17,294 nucleotides of DNA from an uncultured Prevotella sp. Lineage in GTDB: Bacteria > Bacteroidota > Bacteroidia > Bacteroidales > Bacteroidaceae. The stretch lies in NCBI GenBank assembly GCA_934230965.1, contig CAKQFW010000016.1:1-17294 (forward strand), given 5' to 3'. The translations under genes were made by a program, and so were the position numbers. This document shows, in pieces, positions 11,577-17,294 of the stretch (position 1 is its first letter; each line of letters begins with the position of its first letter). The notes under the pieces were generated by a model. It searched no databases and was not told where the DNA came from. It was given only the letters and a program-made list of their open reading frames with translations.

Positions 11577-13142
11577 TTACTTTATTTTCTTGATGCACAC
11601 CTGTCGCACGGTGGCGCCTTGGTCGTCGGCATTAAAGGCCACAATGCCACGGGTGGGCGCGGCTTGTTGGGTGTCAGCATTTTGCAGCGGCGCGTCGGCA
11701 CATATCTCATGGCCGTTTACTACCAGCGTTAGTTTATTGTCGCGCACAAACAGGTGGGCCGTGCGCCACGGCGCTTGTGTGCCAATGTTGTGCCACTGAC
11801 TCTTGCCTGCAATGCGAGCACCTTGTTTGCTGTCGAGCGTGATGACAGGTGTAGAGTGTATCTGCACCATGAGAGAGCCCTCGGCCATCCAGTCAAACAC
11901 CATGTCAAAGTTGGCCATCTCGTCATATATATTCCAGTAGCCACGTTTGCCCATCTTGGTGGGGGCACTGAAGGATAAGTTATAACCGCCATCGGCGCGG
12001 CAGTGGTCAAGGGCGTTGAGCACATCGTCGATGGCCATGCCTACCCCCTGCTCGTCGTAATGGTTGATGAACGACTGCTTGGCGGCGTGCAACATATTAT
12101 ATACATAGCGGCCACCATTGGCTTGAGGGGCATGAGCTATGATGTTGCGTGTAGCCACGGCCACGGCGTCGGCCAAGGGCTTCTTGTCGTAATACTGACG
12201 TATGTAGGCCAGGGCCTGAATTGTGTGCGTGTGGCCGAGGTCGATAATAATTTTTTGGCGAAGTTCGTTGCCAGGCATCAACTCGTCGGCGCGTCGCAGC
12301 AACAGGTAGCGCTCGCCTGCTGTGGCATCGCAACTTTCGGCCATCGTCACATAGCGTGCCAAGAGGGCATCGCGGTCGGCACCCACTTCCAGCTTTGCCG
12401 CCATGTCGAGCAAGCGCTGCATAGCCTTGGGGGCGGGCTCGTTGCGCATCACCTCGTCGGCCAAGTCGTTGCGGCCAGCGCGCATATGCTCAACGGCTCT
12501 GTCAAGGCTGGTGGTCCAGAAGGGCAGTGCCGAGGGTTTGGGGCGAGCCTTCTCCTTAGGAGCATCGACGGCCTTTCCTTCGCGCGCCTTTATCACCTTA
12601 TTTATATTGTCGGCCTCTGCCTTATCAGTAGCGTTCTGTGCCAGCGTGGCCAGCGTGCCATCAATGCTGGGCATCTCTTTCAGCAGGCGAAAGGCGGCCG
12701 CGGCCATGTTGGGGTCGGCAAGATACATGGCTATGTGCTCGGCATCGGCGGGTTTTGCCACCGTCTTCAGGTTGTCGAGCAGGTGTAGGCGCAGGTCGAG
12801 GTCGTCGTTACGGTCGATGGCCTTTTTTAGGCCGTTGCGCACCAGGTCAACATAGCGCTGCCCCGTGGTGGTTTGACAGTAGGCCGTGATGTCGTCGATG
12901 AGGCGTATGCAGGCCTTCGACTGTCTGAGGTCGTCGGGCTCGCCCATACGGCTGAGCATATCGACGCTGAGGTCGGCATCGGCTGCCAACTTGTTTATCA
13001 GTTCTTCTTTTGGTGCGAGCCCCGTCAGTGTTATCTGGTCGATGGCCGCGTTTGCCGTCTTTTCTATCACCCTACGGCTGGTTTGTGCTTTTGATGCCGC
13101 ACAAAGGCATAATGCAAATAATAGTAAAGTTATTTTTTTCAT
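11577..13142 (-). CDS. Secreted helical-repeat protein with DUF1080-like C-terminal domain
   Basis: The 521-residue protein has a signal peptide (1-19, LCLCAASKAQ). Residues about 20-180 are Leu/Ala-rich helices resembling HEAT-type repeats, followed by a Lys/Pro-rich linker (APKEKARPKPSALP) and a second helical stretch to about 380. Residues about 386-521 look like the beta-sandwich of DUF1080 (3-keto-disaccharide hydrolase / GH16-like fold): FDMVFDWMAEGSLMVQIHS, then W-H-N, LVVNGHEI and a closing RGIVAFNADDQGATVRQVCIK. The domain seems shorter than usual DUF1080 units, and I cannot identify catalytic residues. It lies directly upstream of the GH84 gene and 51 nt after the TOPRIM-like gene. 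A carbohydrate-binding or accessory role with GH84 is plausible but unproven. Confidence 0.8.
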   Translation of the reverse strand: MKKITLLLFALCLCAASKAQTSRRVIEKTANAAIDQITLTGLAPKEELINKLAADADLSVDMLSRMGEPDDLRQSKACIRLIDDITAYCQTTTGQRYVDLVRNGLKKAIDRNDDLDLRLHLLDNLKTVAKPADAEHIAMYLADPNMAAAAFRLLKEMPSIDGTLATLAQNATDKAEADNINKVIKAREGKAVDAPKEKARPKPSALPFWTTSLDRAVEHMRAGRNDLADEVMRNEPAPKAMQRLLDMAAKLEVGADRDALLARYVTMAESCDATAGERYLLLRRADELMPGNELRQKIIIDLGHTHTIQALAYIRQYYDKKPLADAVAVATRNIIAHAPQANGGRYVYNMLHAAKQSFINHYDEQGVGMAIDDVLNALDHCRADGGYNLSFSAPTKMGKRGYWNIYDEMANFDMVFDWMAEGSLMVQIHSTPVITLDSKQGARIAGKSQWHNIGTQAPWRTAHLFVRDNKLTLVVNGHEICADAPLQNADTQQAAPTRGIVAFNADDQGATVRQVCIKKIK

Positions 13143-13158
13143 ATTCAGTTTTCACTTC

Positions 13159-13180
13159 GCCCAGTGCTTTGGGCTTTTTT
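13159..13180 (+). terminator. Intrinsic-terminator-like hairpin facing the plus strand
   Basis: GCCCA-GTGCTT-TGGGC is followed immediately by six T on the plus strand (13175-13180). No plus-strand gene precedes it; it sits in the 51-nt gap between two minus-strand genes. On the minus strand the hairpin is preceded by A-run and followed by GAAGTGAAAACTG, so it should not stop the minus-strand transcript. It may end antisense transcripts or be fortuitous. Confidence 0.4.
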
Positions 13181-13193
13181 CAGGGCAGGGGCG

Positions 13194-13805
13194 TTACTCT
13201 ACACCCAGTACGCCCTCAAGTTGCACAAGGGCATCTTTTCTCTTCTTCACAATATTACCCATATTAAGGGTTGCAATTAATTCTTTTGTGGCGTATCCCT
13301 TTTGATAAGTTCGATGAGCCTTGGCGTAGAGGTCGGCGAGTTTTGAAAATCCATCACTTCCTTTTAATACTTTTGGCACCGTCTTTATTTTTAGAAACGC
13401 GCATATACTTTCTATATCATCAAGTATCCAATCTTCGATAGCGCTTTTCACACCTATCTGCACAAAATGTTCTACACCCAGTTTCTTTACTTTCTTTTCA
13501 AGCACCTTCCAGTCGACCATTAGCGGATGTTTTACCTCAAAAACGTCGGTATCATACGAGCAGCACACCGTTTGTATGTTAAACGCTTTGTGTCGGGCAT
13601 CGGGCAGATACTCGTTTTTAAGTTTTGCCAGCAACTTGCTGGTATATCTTGTAACGCCTTTTAAGTTGCAAATACTGCATGGCAATAATTGCTTTTTGCT
13701 CTTTTGCCTATAATGCTCAATCAGCGCTTTAAAGAAGAGCTCGTCAGTATCGCCTTCAACGAATAATACAACATGACTGTTTCCGTTTTTTTTACCTTTC
13801 ACCAT
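13194..13805 (-). CDS. Small TOPRIM-like protein paired with ATPase (putative defence effector)
   Basis: This 203-residue protein of uncertain family has the acidic pattern of a TOPRIM fold: VVLFVEGDTDELFF with E17 near the N-terminus, CSYDTDVF with D85-T-D87, and SAIEDWILDD with E124 and W126. The last motif recalls the Pro/Ala-x-E-x-W-x-L segment of RloB and DUF4276 proteins. TOPRIM domains in OLD, GajA, AriB and RloB-type proteins bind divalent metal and cut nucleic acid. The C-terminal third is Lys-rich. The start is 6 nt after the ATPase stop, so the two are one translational unit. Base composition is lower in G+C than the glycosidase genes downstream. The nuclease role is an inference from motifs and neighbourhood; I do not recognise a precise named family. 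Confidence 0.7.
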   Translation of the reverse strand: MVKGKKNGNSHVVLFVEGDTDELFFKALIEHYRQKSKKQLLPCSICNLKGVTRYTSKLLAKLKNEYLPDARHKAFNIQTVCCSYDTDVFEVKHPLMVDWKVLEKKVKKLGVEHFVQIGVKSAIEDWILDDIESICAFLKIKTVPKVLKGSDGFSKLADLYAKAHRTYQKGYATKELIATLNMGNIVKKRKDALVQLEGVLGVE

Positions 13806-13811
13806 GTCTTA

Positions 13812-15038
13812 CTATTCAAAAAAGGTATTTATCTTTTCAGTGTCGTTCTCTATGTCAAGCATAAAGTCGAACATAAACTCGCCGAAGGTCAGTTCCATAT
13901 CAGCGGCATAGCGGTAGAGAAATCTTTGCTTTGCAGGATTGATTTTTGCAAAATGAGCCAGCCCATCGTTTTTTGGCAAGCCAAAATACATTTGTTCAGG
14001 CTGCATATAGCGCATGAGGTATGGCGAGTGGCTCGTCATCAATATCTTCGTGTCTGACGCATAGGTCTGCAATGTATTGATAAGGTTTTCCATAAGTCGG
14101 GGGTGTACCGAGTTTTCGGGCTCCTCCATCATAATCATAGGTATATTCTGTTTCTGTGCAGCTATGCACAAGGTGAACAGAAATATTATGCGCTTGCTTC
14201 CGCTTGACAGTTGGCGTATGCTTGTAGCCATAGCGTTATATTTTTCTTTCACGCGTACATCGTATAGCTTGCTTTGCCCATCGGCCAAGGTGATGGCCTC
14301 GGCCGAAAACTCGCTTATGCTCGGAATAAGCTGCATCAATCCATCGGTCAGTATGGCATAATGTTGCTCGTCGGTCTGTTTTAAATCATACAAATACTGG
14401 CTCAAGTTTCGTCCGCCCAGTATCTCGATACCTCGATTTCCATCGGGCGAGAAATATGTTTCAGGATTATCCAGCGTGTTGATATTGGGTATGGCAATGT
14501 TGCTTATCTGCTTTGCAATATCGTGAAAGAACATGCTGGTTGTTGTGGCTATTAGGGGCAAGGCTAATTGCAATGACGTTACCTCGTAGGCCTTTGTACA
14601 TCGCCCCTTAGCCGAGGGCGTAATTAAACAATTTAGGGTATCGTTTCTGTTTATCAACTGCCTAAAGCGGCGTTCGGGTGCTTCTTTTATACCCAGCCAT
14701 TCTTTCAGCACTTTGCCTTCGGCCTGGGTCGTTGCCCATTGGGCTTTATACCCATACTGAAACAGTTTTTCTTCGCCATCTACTTCTAAGGATCCAAAAA
14801 ATTCTATCGAAAAATCGTTTCTTAAAATAGAAACATTGATGGGAAGAAAACTGCTACTAAGCATTTGTCGCCTTTTGGTTTCGCCCACGGTTATAAATTG
14901 TAAACCAAAAGCAATGGCTTTAAGCATATTGCTCTTACCATAACCATTGGGGGCAATGAGCACATTCATAGCGCCAAACTCTAATTGAGCATGGCCAATG
15001 TTAGCAATTCCTTCTATAATAATACGGTCGATTTTCAT
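13812..15038 (-). CDS. AAA/ABC-type ATPase (RloA/AriA/OLD-like) of a putative defence pair
   Basis: This 408-residue cytoplasmic ATPase has a RecF/SMC-like head. The N-terminus [17 protein letters not shown] precedes Walker [10 protein letters not shown] (29-37; K35, S36). The signature is LSSGSKR (277-283), Walker B MIMMEEPE (301-308) with Glu in the place of the usual Asp, then NSVHP and the switch histidine H337 in TSHSPYLM. This set is typical of AAA_15/AAA_21 ATPases found with TOPRIM partners in OLD, Gabija, PARIS and RloA/RloB systems. The middle (about 60-260) has no recognisable coiled coil, as expected for short AAA_21 types. The TOPRIM-like gene follows after 6 nt. A full -33/-7 promoter with flanking inverted repeats lies upstream. 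It probably senses an invader-derived trigger and controls the partner; the trigger is unknown. Confidence 0.85.
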   Translation of the reverse strand: MKIDRIIIEGIANIGHAQLEFGAMNVLIAPNGYGKSNMLKAIAFGLQFITVGETKRRQMLSSSFLPINVSILRNDFSIEFFGSLEVDGEEKLFQYGYKAQWATTQAEGKVLKEWLGIKEAPERRFRQLINRNDTLNCLITPSAKGRCTKAYEVTSLQLALPLIATTTSMFFHDIAKQISNIAIPNINTLDNPETYFSPDGNRGIEILGGRNLSQYLYDLKQTDEQHYAILTDGLMQLIPSISEFSAEAITLADGQSKLYDVRVKEKYNAMATSIRQLSSGSKRIIFLFTLCIAAQKQNIPMIMMEEPENSVHPRLMENLINTLQTYASDTKILMTSHSPYLMRYMQPEQMYFGLPKNDGLAHFAKINPAKQRFLYRYAADMELTFGEFMFDFMLDIENDTEKINTFFE

Positions 15039-15050
15039 ACTTAATGCAAA

Positions 15051-15117
15051 AATATTTGCGTTAGATAAGGATGTTGTACTGCAAATTTAACAAAACAGCC
15101 CGACTAACGCAAATATT
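15051..15117. repeat. Perfect 14-bp inverted repeat bracketing the ATPase promoter
   Basis: AATATTTGCGTTAG (15051-15064) and its exact reverse complement CTAACGCAAATATT (15104-15117) are separated by 39 bases. The upstream arm contains the -33 TTTG of the ATPase promoter; the downstream arm lies in the predicted leader. The arm centres are 53 bp apart, about five helical turns. The layout is that expected of paired operator half-sites, but no regulator gene is present in the pair itself. Confidence 0.75.
15082..15113 (-). promoter_or_regulatory. Bacteroides-type promoter of the ATPase-TOPRIM pair
   Basis: On the minus strand TTTG (15110-15113) is followed after 20 nt by TAAATTTG (15082-15089). 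Both elements and the spacing fit the Bacteroides sigma factor consensus TTTG / TAnnTTTG. The start codon at 15038 is about 44 nt further on, which leaves a short leader. Confidence 0.7.
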
Positions 15118-15161
15118 ATTTCATATTTTTCCTTTCCTTTCTCATTTTGATAAAGGCAAAC

Positions 15162-16241
15162 TTATCGCTTCAGATGCTTCTTGATATAAGGTAGCATGTG
15201 GTTAGCGCAGCGCTCAAAGCCCAAGTCGGTGAAGTGGATGGCGTCGACGGTGCCCTCGTGGTCGCTGCCTATCATGCCTGCTGTGGGCACGAAAAAGAGG
15301 TTGCGGTCGCCCTTTTTGCGCCACTTTTCGTAGATGGTTTTCAGTGTAGCATCTTTGTCGTTCACCGTCTTACATATCTTGGTGTCGAAACGTTTGTGGG
15401 GGAAATCGGGCGTCTCAACCACCAGAATGGGGGTGGTGGGGTGTGCCTTACGTAGGATGGTGTAGAAGGGTTCGAAGCGTTCGCTAAGCTCTTCGGCCGT
15501 AACGTTAGGCAGCATATCCAGGATAAACAGGCCTGCATCAAGGTTTGCCATCACGCGAGCCACCTCGGTGTCGAGCCTACCATTTCCGCTGAAACCAAGG
15601 TTGATGACCTCGCGGTTTAGTTTGCGCTCTACAATATTGGTGGCCGCCATGCCAGGGCGATTGGCGCATCCGCCTTGCGTAATGCTGGTGCCATACCACA
15701 CAATGGGCTTATCGGTACGAGGTAGCGGTTGCTGCGGAGCCTCGATGGTGGCGCCAGGGTTGATGCCGAGGGCCAGCGAGTCGATGCCTTCATACAGAGG
15801 CAGATACAGCATATATTCGCGAGGCTTGCTCGTCATATTGTTGATAATGGTGGCGGTGGTGGTGAGCTGCTCGCGGGGGCGTGCGCTGTTCACAAAGGTC
15901 CAGGTGCCATCGTCTTGTAGGCAATAGAGGTCGAGGCCGCGTATGCCAGTGGGCGTCATGTGGTTCATGTTAAACACCGACATGTTTTTCCAGCGTGCCC
16001 CTATCGTTGAGGCGTTTGAGCGGAAGCGTATGGCCATGCCCGCCGAGTTTTGTCCCAAATGCCACAGCTGCTCGCGTATTTTTCCTTTCAGCGAGTCGGG
16101 CAGTCGGGTATAGAGTCGCTCAGAGGCCACTTTAGGATGCCCAATGAGCTGAAACTGAGAGGCTTCATAATACTGCAGTTGTGCCAAGATACCGAGATGG
16201 GGTAGGGCAAAGAGTGAGAGCAAGAGTAATAGCTTTTTCAT
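15162..16241 (-). CDS. Secreted SGNH/GDSL esterase (GxDLY + Lipase_GDSL_3 type)
   Basis: The protein has 359 residues from ATG 16241. That start is chosen because it gives a clean signal peptide (KKLLLLLSLFALPHLGILAQ) and lies shortly after a -7 element; the open frame continues 71 codons further but through repeat DNA. The N-terminal beta-sandwich includes GIRGLDLYCLQDDGTW, the GxDLY mark. The SGNH domain has the nucleophile S186 in YGTSITQGG, the glycine block in NLGFSGNGRLD, and the D333-x-x-H336 dyad in DAIHFTDLG. Such enzymes remove acetyl or other acyl groups from polysaccharides in the periplasm or outside the cell. Exact substrate is unknown. It is transcribed alone, ahead of the ATPase promoter. 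Confidence 0.9.
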   Translation of the reverse strand: MKKLLLLLSLFALPHLGILAQLQYYEASQFQLIGHPKVASERLYTRLPDSLKGKIREQLWHLGQNSAGMAIRFRSNASTIGARWKNMSVFNMNHMTPTGIRGLDLYCLQDDGTWTFVNSARPREQLTTTATIINNMTSKPREYMLYLPLYEGIDSLALGINPGATIEAPQQPLPRTDKPIVWYGTSITQGGCANRPGMAATNIVERKLNREVINLGFSGNGRLDTEVARVMANLDAGLFILDMLPNVTAEELSERFEPFYTILRKAHPTTPILVVETPDFPHKRFDTKICKTVNDKDATLKTIYEKWRKKGDRNLFFVPTAGMIGSDHEGTVDAIHFTDLGFERCANHMLPYIKKHLKR

Positions 16242-16280
16242 CTTTCTGGGGATAATTTGGGGATTATTGTTTACAAGCAA

Positions 16281-16288
16281 CAAAGTTA
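16281..16288 (-). promoter_or_regulatory. -7 promoter element of the SGNH esterase gene
   Basis: The minus strand reads TAACTTTG, an exact TAnnTTTG match and identical to the element ahead of the MATE operon. It is 39 nt upstream of the chosen start codon, which supports that start. No TTTG is seen at the expected -33 distance. Confidence 0.55.
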
Positions 16289-16359
16289 GCAATATTTTTC
16301 GTTTTATAGGTGCGTTAAACAGTTTTTCATGATTCTGTCGTCTATTATAATAACACGTA

Positions 16360-16401
16360 AAAGCGCCACATACCAATATTTTGTTTGATATGTGGCGCTT
16401 T
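16360..16401. terminator. Perfect 13-bp hairpin, possible bidirectional terminator
   Basis: AAAGCGCCACATA (16360-16372) pairs without mismatch with TATGTGGCGCTTT (16389-16401) around a 16-base loop. With A-tract on one side and T-tract on the other, each strand ends the stem in TTT (minus strand continues TTTTACG, plus strand TTTCTTG). It lies upstream of the esterase promoter, so it could insulate it from transcription coming from the right. Confidence 0.5.
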
Positions 16402-16416
16402 CTTGAACACGAATTT

Positions 16417-16453
16417 CCATGAATTATCCACGAATTAATCCATGAATTATCCA
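16417..16453. repeat. 14-bp direct repeat, 23-base period
   Basis: CCATGAATTATCCA occurs at 16417-16430 and again at 16440-16453, separated by CGAATTAAT. A related CACGAATT unit precedes the first copy. Tandem blocks of this A+T-rich style are seen in intergenic DNA of Bacteroidota. The second copy's final CCA touches the start of the 35-bp inverted repeat. It is the DNA that makes the upstream extension of the esterase frame look coding. Confidence 0.65.
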
Positions 16454-16578
16454 AGTAGGACGGTGGTCTCTGTGCCCCGTCCTCCCGACGTTAGAAATGG
16501 GCAATAAATATGTGAGGTTATCTATTTAGAAATGCTGGGTGCTGGAGGACGGGGCGCGGAGGCCACCGTCCTACTTGG
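16451..16578. repeat. Long inverted repeat: 35-bp arms around a 58-base loop
   Basis: The left arm (16451-16485) starts CCAAGTAGGACGGTGG, and the right arm (16544-16578) is its reverse complement with 32 of 35 positions identical. The three differences (left positions 16467, 16471, 16473) are all T against C, so plus-strand RNA could pair along the full 35 bp using G-U. The loop holds two copies of TTAGAAATG (16491-16499, 16526-16534). The arms are G+C-rich inside A+T-rich flanks. No transposase and no target-site duplication are visible. It may be a dispersed repeat element, a MITE remnant or a structured RNA. Confidence 0.8.
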
Positions 16579-16739
16579 AGGGCGCATCCGTTTAGATAAA
16601 AATAAATACTCGCAATAATATATTATTAAATAGTTAAAAACACAACAATATTATCTGAGCCATACAATGCCCATCTCCTCATTGTGGAATAAATATAAAA
16701 TCATCGTTCTTCAGTGCCGAAACACAGTTTGCCAGTGCA
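16579..16739. other. Non-coding A+T-rich spacer
   Basis: No gene is visible. The stretch contains a perfect 14-base A+T palindrome, AATAATATATTATT (16614-16627). It lies about 110-125 nt past the stop codon of the partial gene on the right. No promoter match is claimed. Confidence 0.5.
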
Positions 16740-17294
16740 TCACACGTCCTGTGACAGAGACTCAACAAATGCCTTCCAGTTCTTTTGCAATTCATGCAAG
16801 AGGTCATTGCGCGGGTTTGCCCTCAGCAGCTTGTGAAGAAGAACCTTGCCTTTGCTCGGGCCGTCGGCAAGCGACACGGCTATTATTCTTAAATAATCAC
16901 GATAGTCTTGTTTGCAGTGCTTGTTATTGTCGCAAAAGTCGAGCAATCTTGTTATGTAATATTTCGCGCTGTCTCCATTGTGCTCGATTGTATATTTTTT
17001 TGACATATACACAAGCCTGTCGGGGTTGCTGTTTGGAAGATGTTGTATTTCAAGCCATTTGTTTTCCCTGGCTTCTTTCATCCGTCCGAGCCATCCCAAA
17101 AGTATAGCACGGTGATAATAACACTGTGCCGCATGGTCATTGTCCACAGCGAGCAGATGCTCCGATATGCTCCACGACTGCATGACCAATGCTGTGTCTT
17201 CGTGCACCATTCCTTCTTGAAACAAATCCACCATGCTGTCACGCAATGCCCTGTATTCATCTTTATTGTCATGCAGACCTTCGCCTTTGCAAAT
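16740..17294 (-). CDS. Hypothetical helical (TPR-like) protein, 5' end outside the window
   Basis: The frame stays open to the right edge, so only the last 184 residues are present and the true start lies outside; a TTG at 17246 should not be taken as the start. The fragment is almost all helix. It resembles TPR-type repeats around CYYHRAILLGWLGRMKEARE and SAKYYITRLLDFCDNNK, with further pairs near RDYLRIIAVSLAD and GKVLLHKLLRANPRN. No catalytic motif, membrane segment or signal peptide is visible in this part. I do not recognise the family. A protein-interaction scaffold or regulator is possible. The gene is transcribed toward the inverted-repeat spacer and is separated from the esterase gene by about 500 nt. 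Confidence 0.7.
   Translation of the reverse strand: MCKGEGLHDNKDEYRALRDSMVDLFQEGMVHEDTALVMQSWSISEHLLAVDNDHAAQCYYHRAILLGWLGRMKEARENKWLEIQHLPNSNPDRLVYMSKKYTIEHNGDSAKYYITRLLDFCDNNKHCKQDYRDYLRIIAVSLADGPSKGKVLLHKLLRANPRNDLLHELQKNWKAFVESLSQDV

Noticed and set aside
12003..12788. A 261-codon plus-strand open frame
   Set aside because: It is antisense to the secreted helical-repeat gene, has no domain pattern, and its neighbours are all on the minus strand.
15051..15117. Invertible (phase-variable) promoter
   Set aside because: Inverted repeats flanking a promoter fit the idea, but the 39-base interior is much shorter than known Bacteroides invertible promoters and the -33 box lies inside one arm. 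Paired operators fit better.
16242..16454. N-terminal extension of the esterase by 71 codons
   Set aside because: It runs through the hairpin and direct repeats and past a promoter -7 element, and it would place a good signal peptide inside the protein.
16451..16578. Insertion sequence
   Set aside because: The ends are inverted copies, but there is no transposase, the total length is 128 bases and no target-site duplication is seen; only a MITE-like or REP-like origin remains possible.
17244..17246. TTG as start of the rightmost gene
   Set aside because: The frame is open to the window edge with protein-like sequence before this codon, so the gene is cut by the window rather than starting here.

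Overview
The window looks like chromosomal DNA from a member of the Bacteroidota, most likely a Prevotella/Bacteroides-type gut or oral anaerobe. I infer this from several secreted glycan-degrading enzymes with signal peptides ending at Ala-Gln, start codons that mostly lack a strong Shine-Dalgarno sequence, and intergenic matches to the Bacteroides-type promoter (-33 TTTG, -7 TAnnTTTG). Species cannot be named from the sequence alone. All convincing genes lie on the minus strand, so transcription runs from right to left.

From right to left: (1) the 3' part of a helical protein of unknown function runs off the right edge (16740-17294). (2) A repeat-rich spacer (16242-16739) holds a 35-bp inverted repeat, a short direct repeat, a 13-bp perfect hairpin and a promoter. 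(3) A secreted SGNH esterase of the GxDLY/Lipase_GDSL_3 type follows (15162-16241). (4) A compact, more A+T-rich pair encodes an AAA/ABC-type ATPase and a small TOPRIM-like protein (13194-15038). Its organisation recalls ATPase-TOPRIM anti-phage modules such as PARIS and RloA/RloB, and a good promoter bracketed by a perfect 14-bp inverted repeat drives it. (5) A secreted helical-repeat protein with a DUF1080-like C-terminal domain comes 10 nt ahead of a secreted GH84 beta-N-acetylglucosaminidase (9320-13142). (6) A tightly packed operon of MATE exporter, CPA2-type antiporter with a USP-like tail, LolD-type ABC ATPase and CvfB-like S1 protein (4030-9120) has a clear -7 element upstream. (7) A large secreted GH2 beta-galactosidase carries an N-terminal ricin-type beta-trefoil (309-3884). 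(8) The left edge has no gene and carries a 22-bp-period tandem repeat (1-75).

Three themes emerge. One is extracellular or periplasmic glycan breakdown: GH2, GH84, the SGNH esterase and the DUF1080-like protein could together remove galactose, N-acetylglucosamine and acyl groups from host or dietary glycans. This is inference from families; no SusC/SusD pair is present. The second is a membrane-transport operon linked to an RNA-binding protein. The third is the ATPase-TOPRIM pair, the best candidate for an incompletely described system, together with its unusual control region. The inverted-repeat spacer at 16360-16578 is the most striking non-coding structure.
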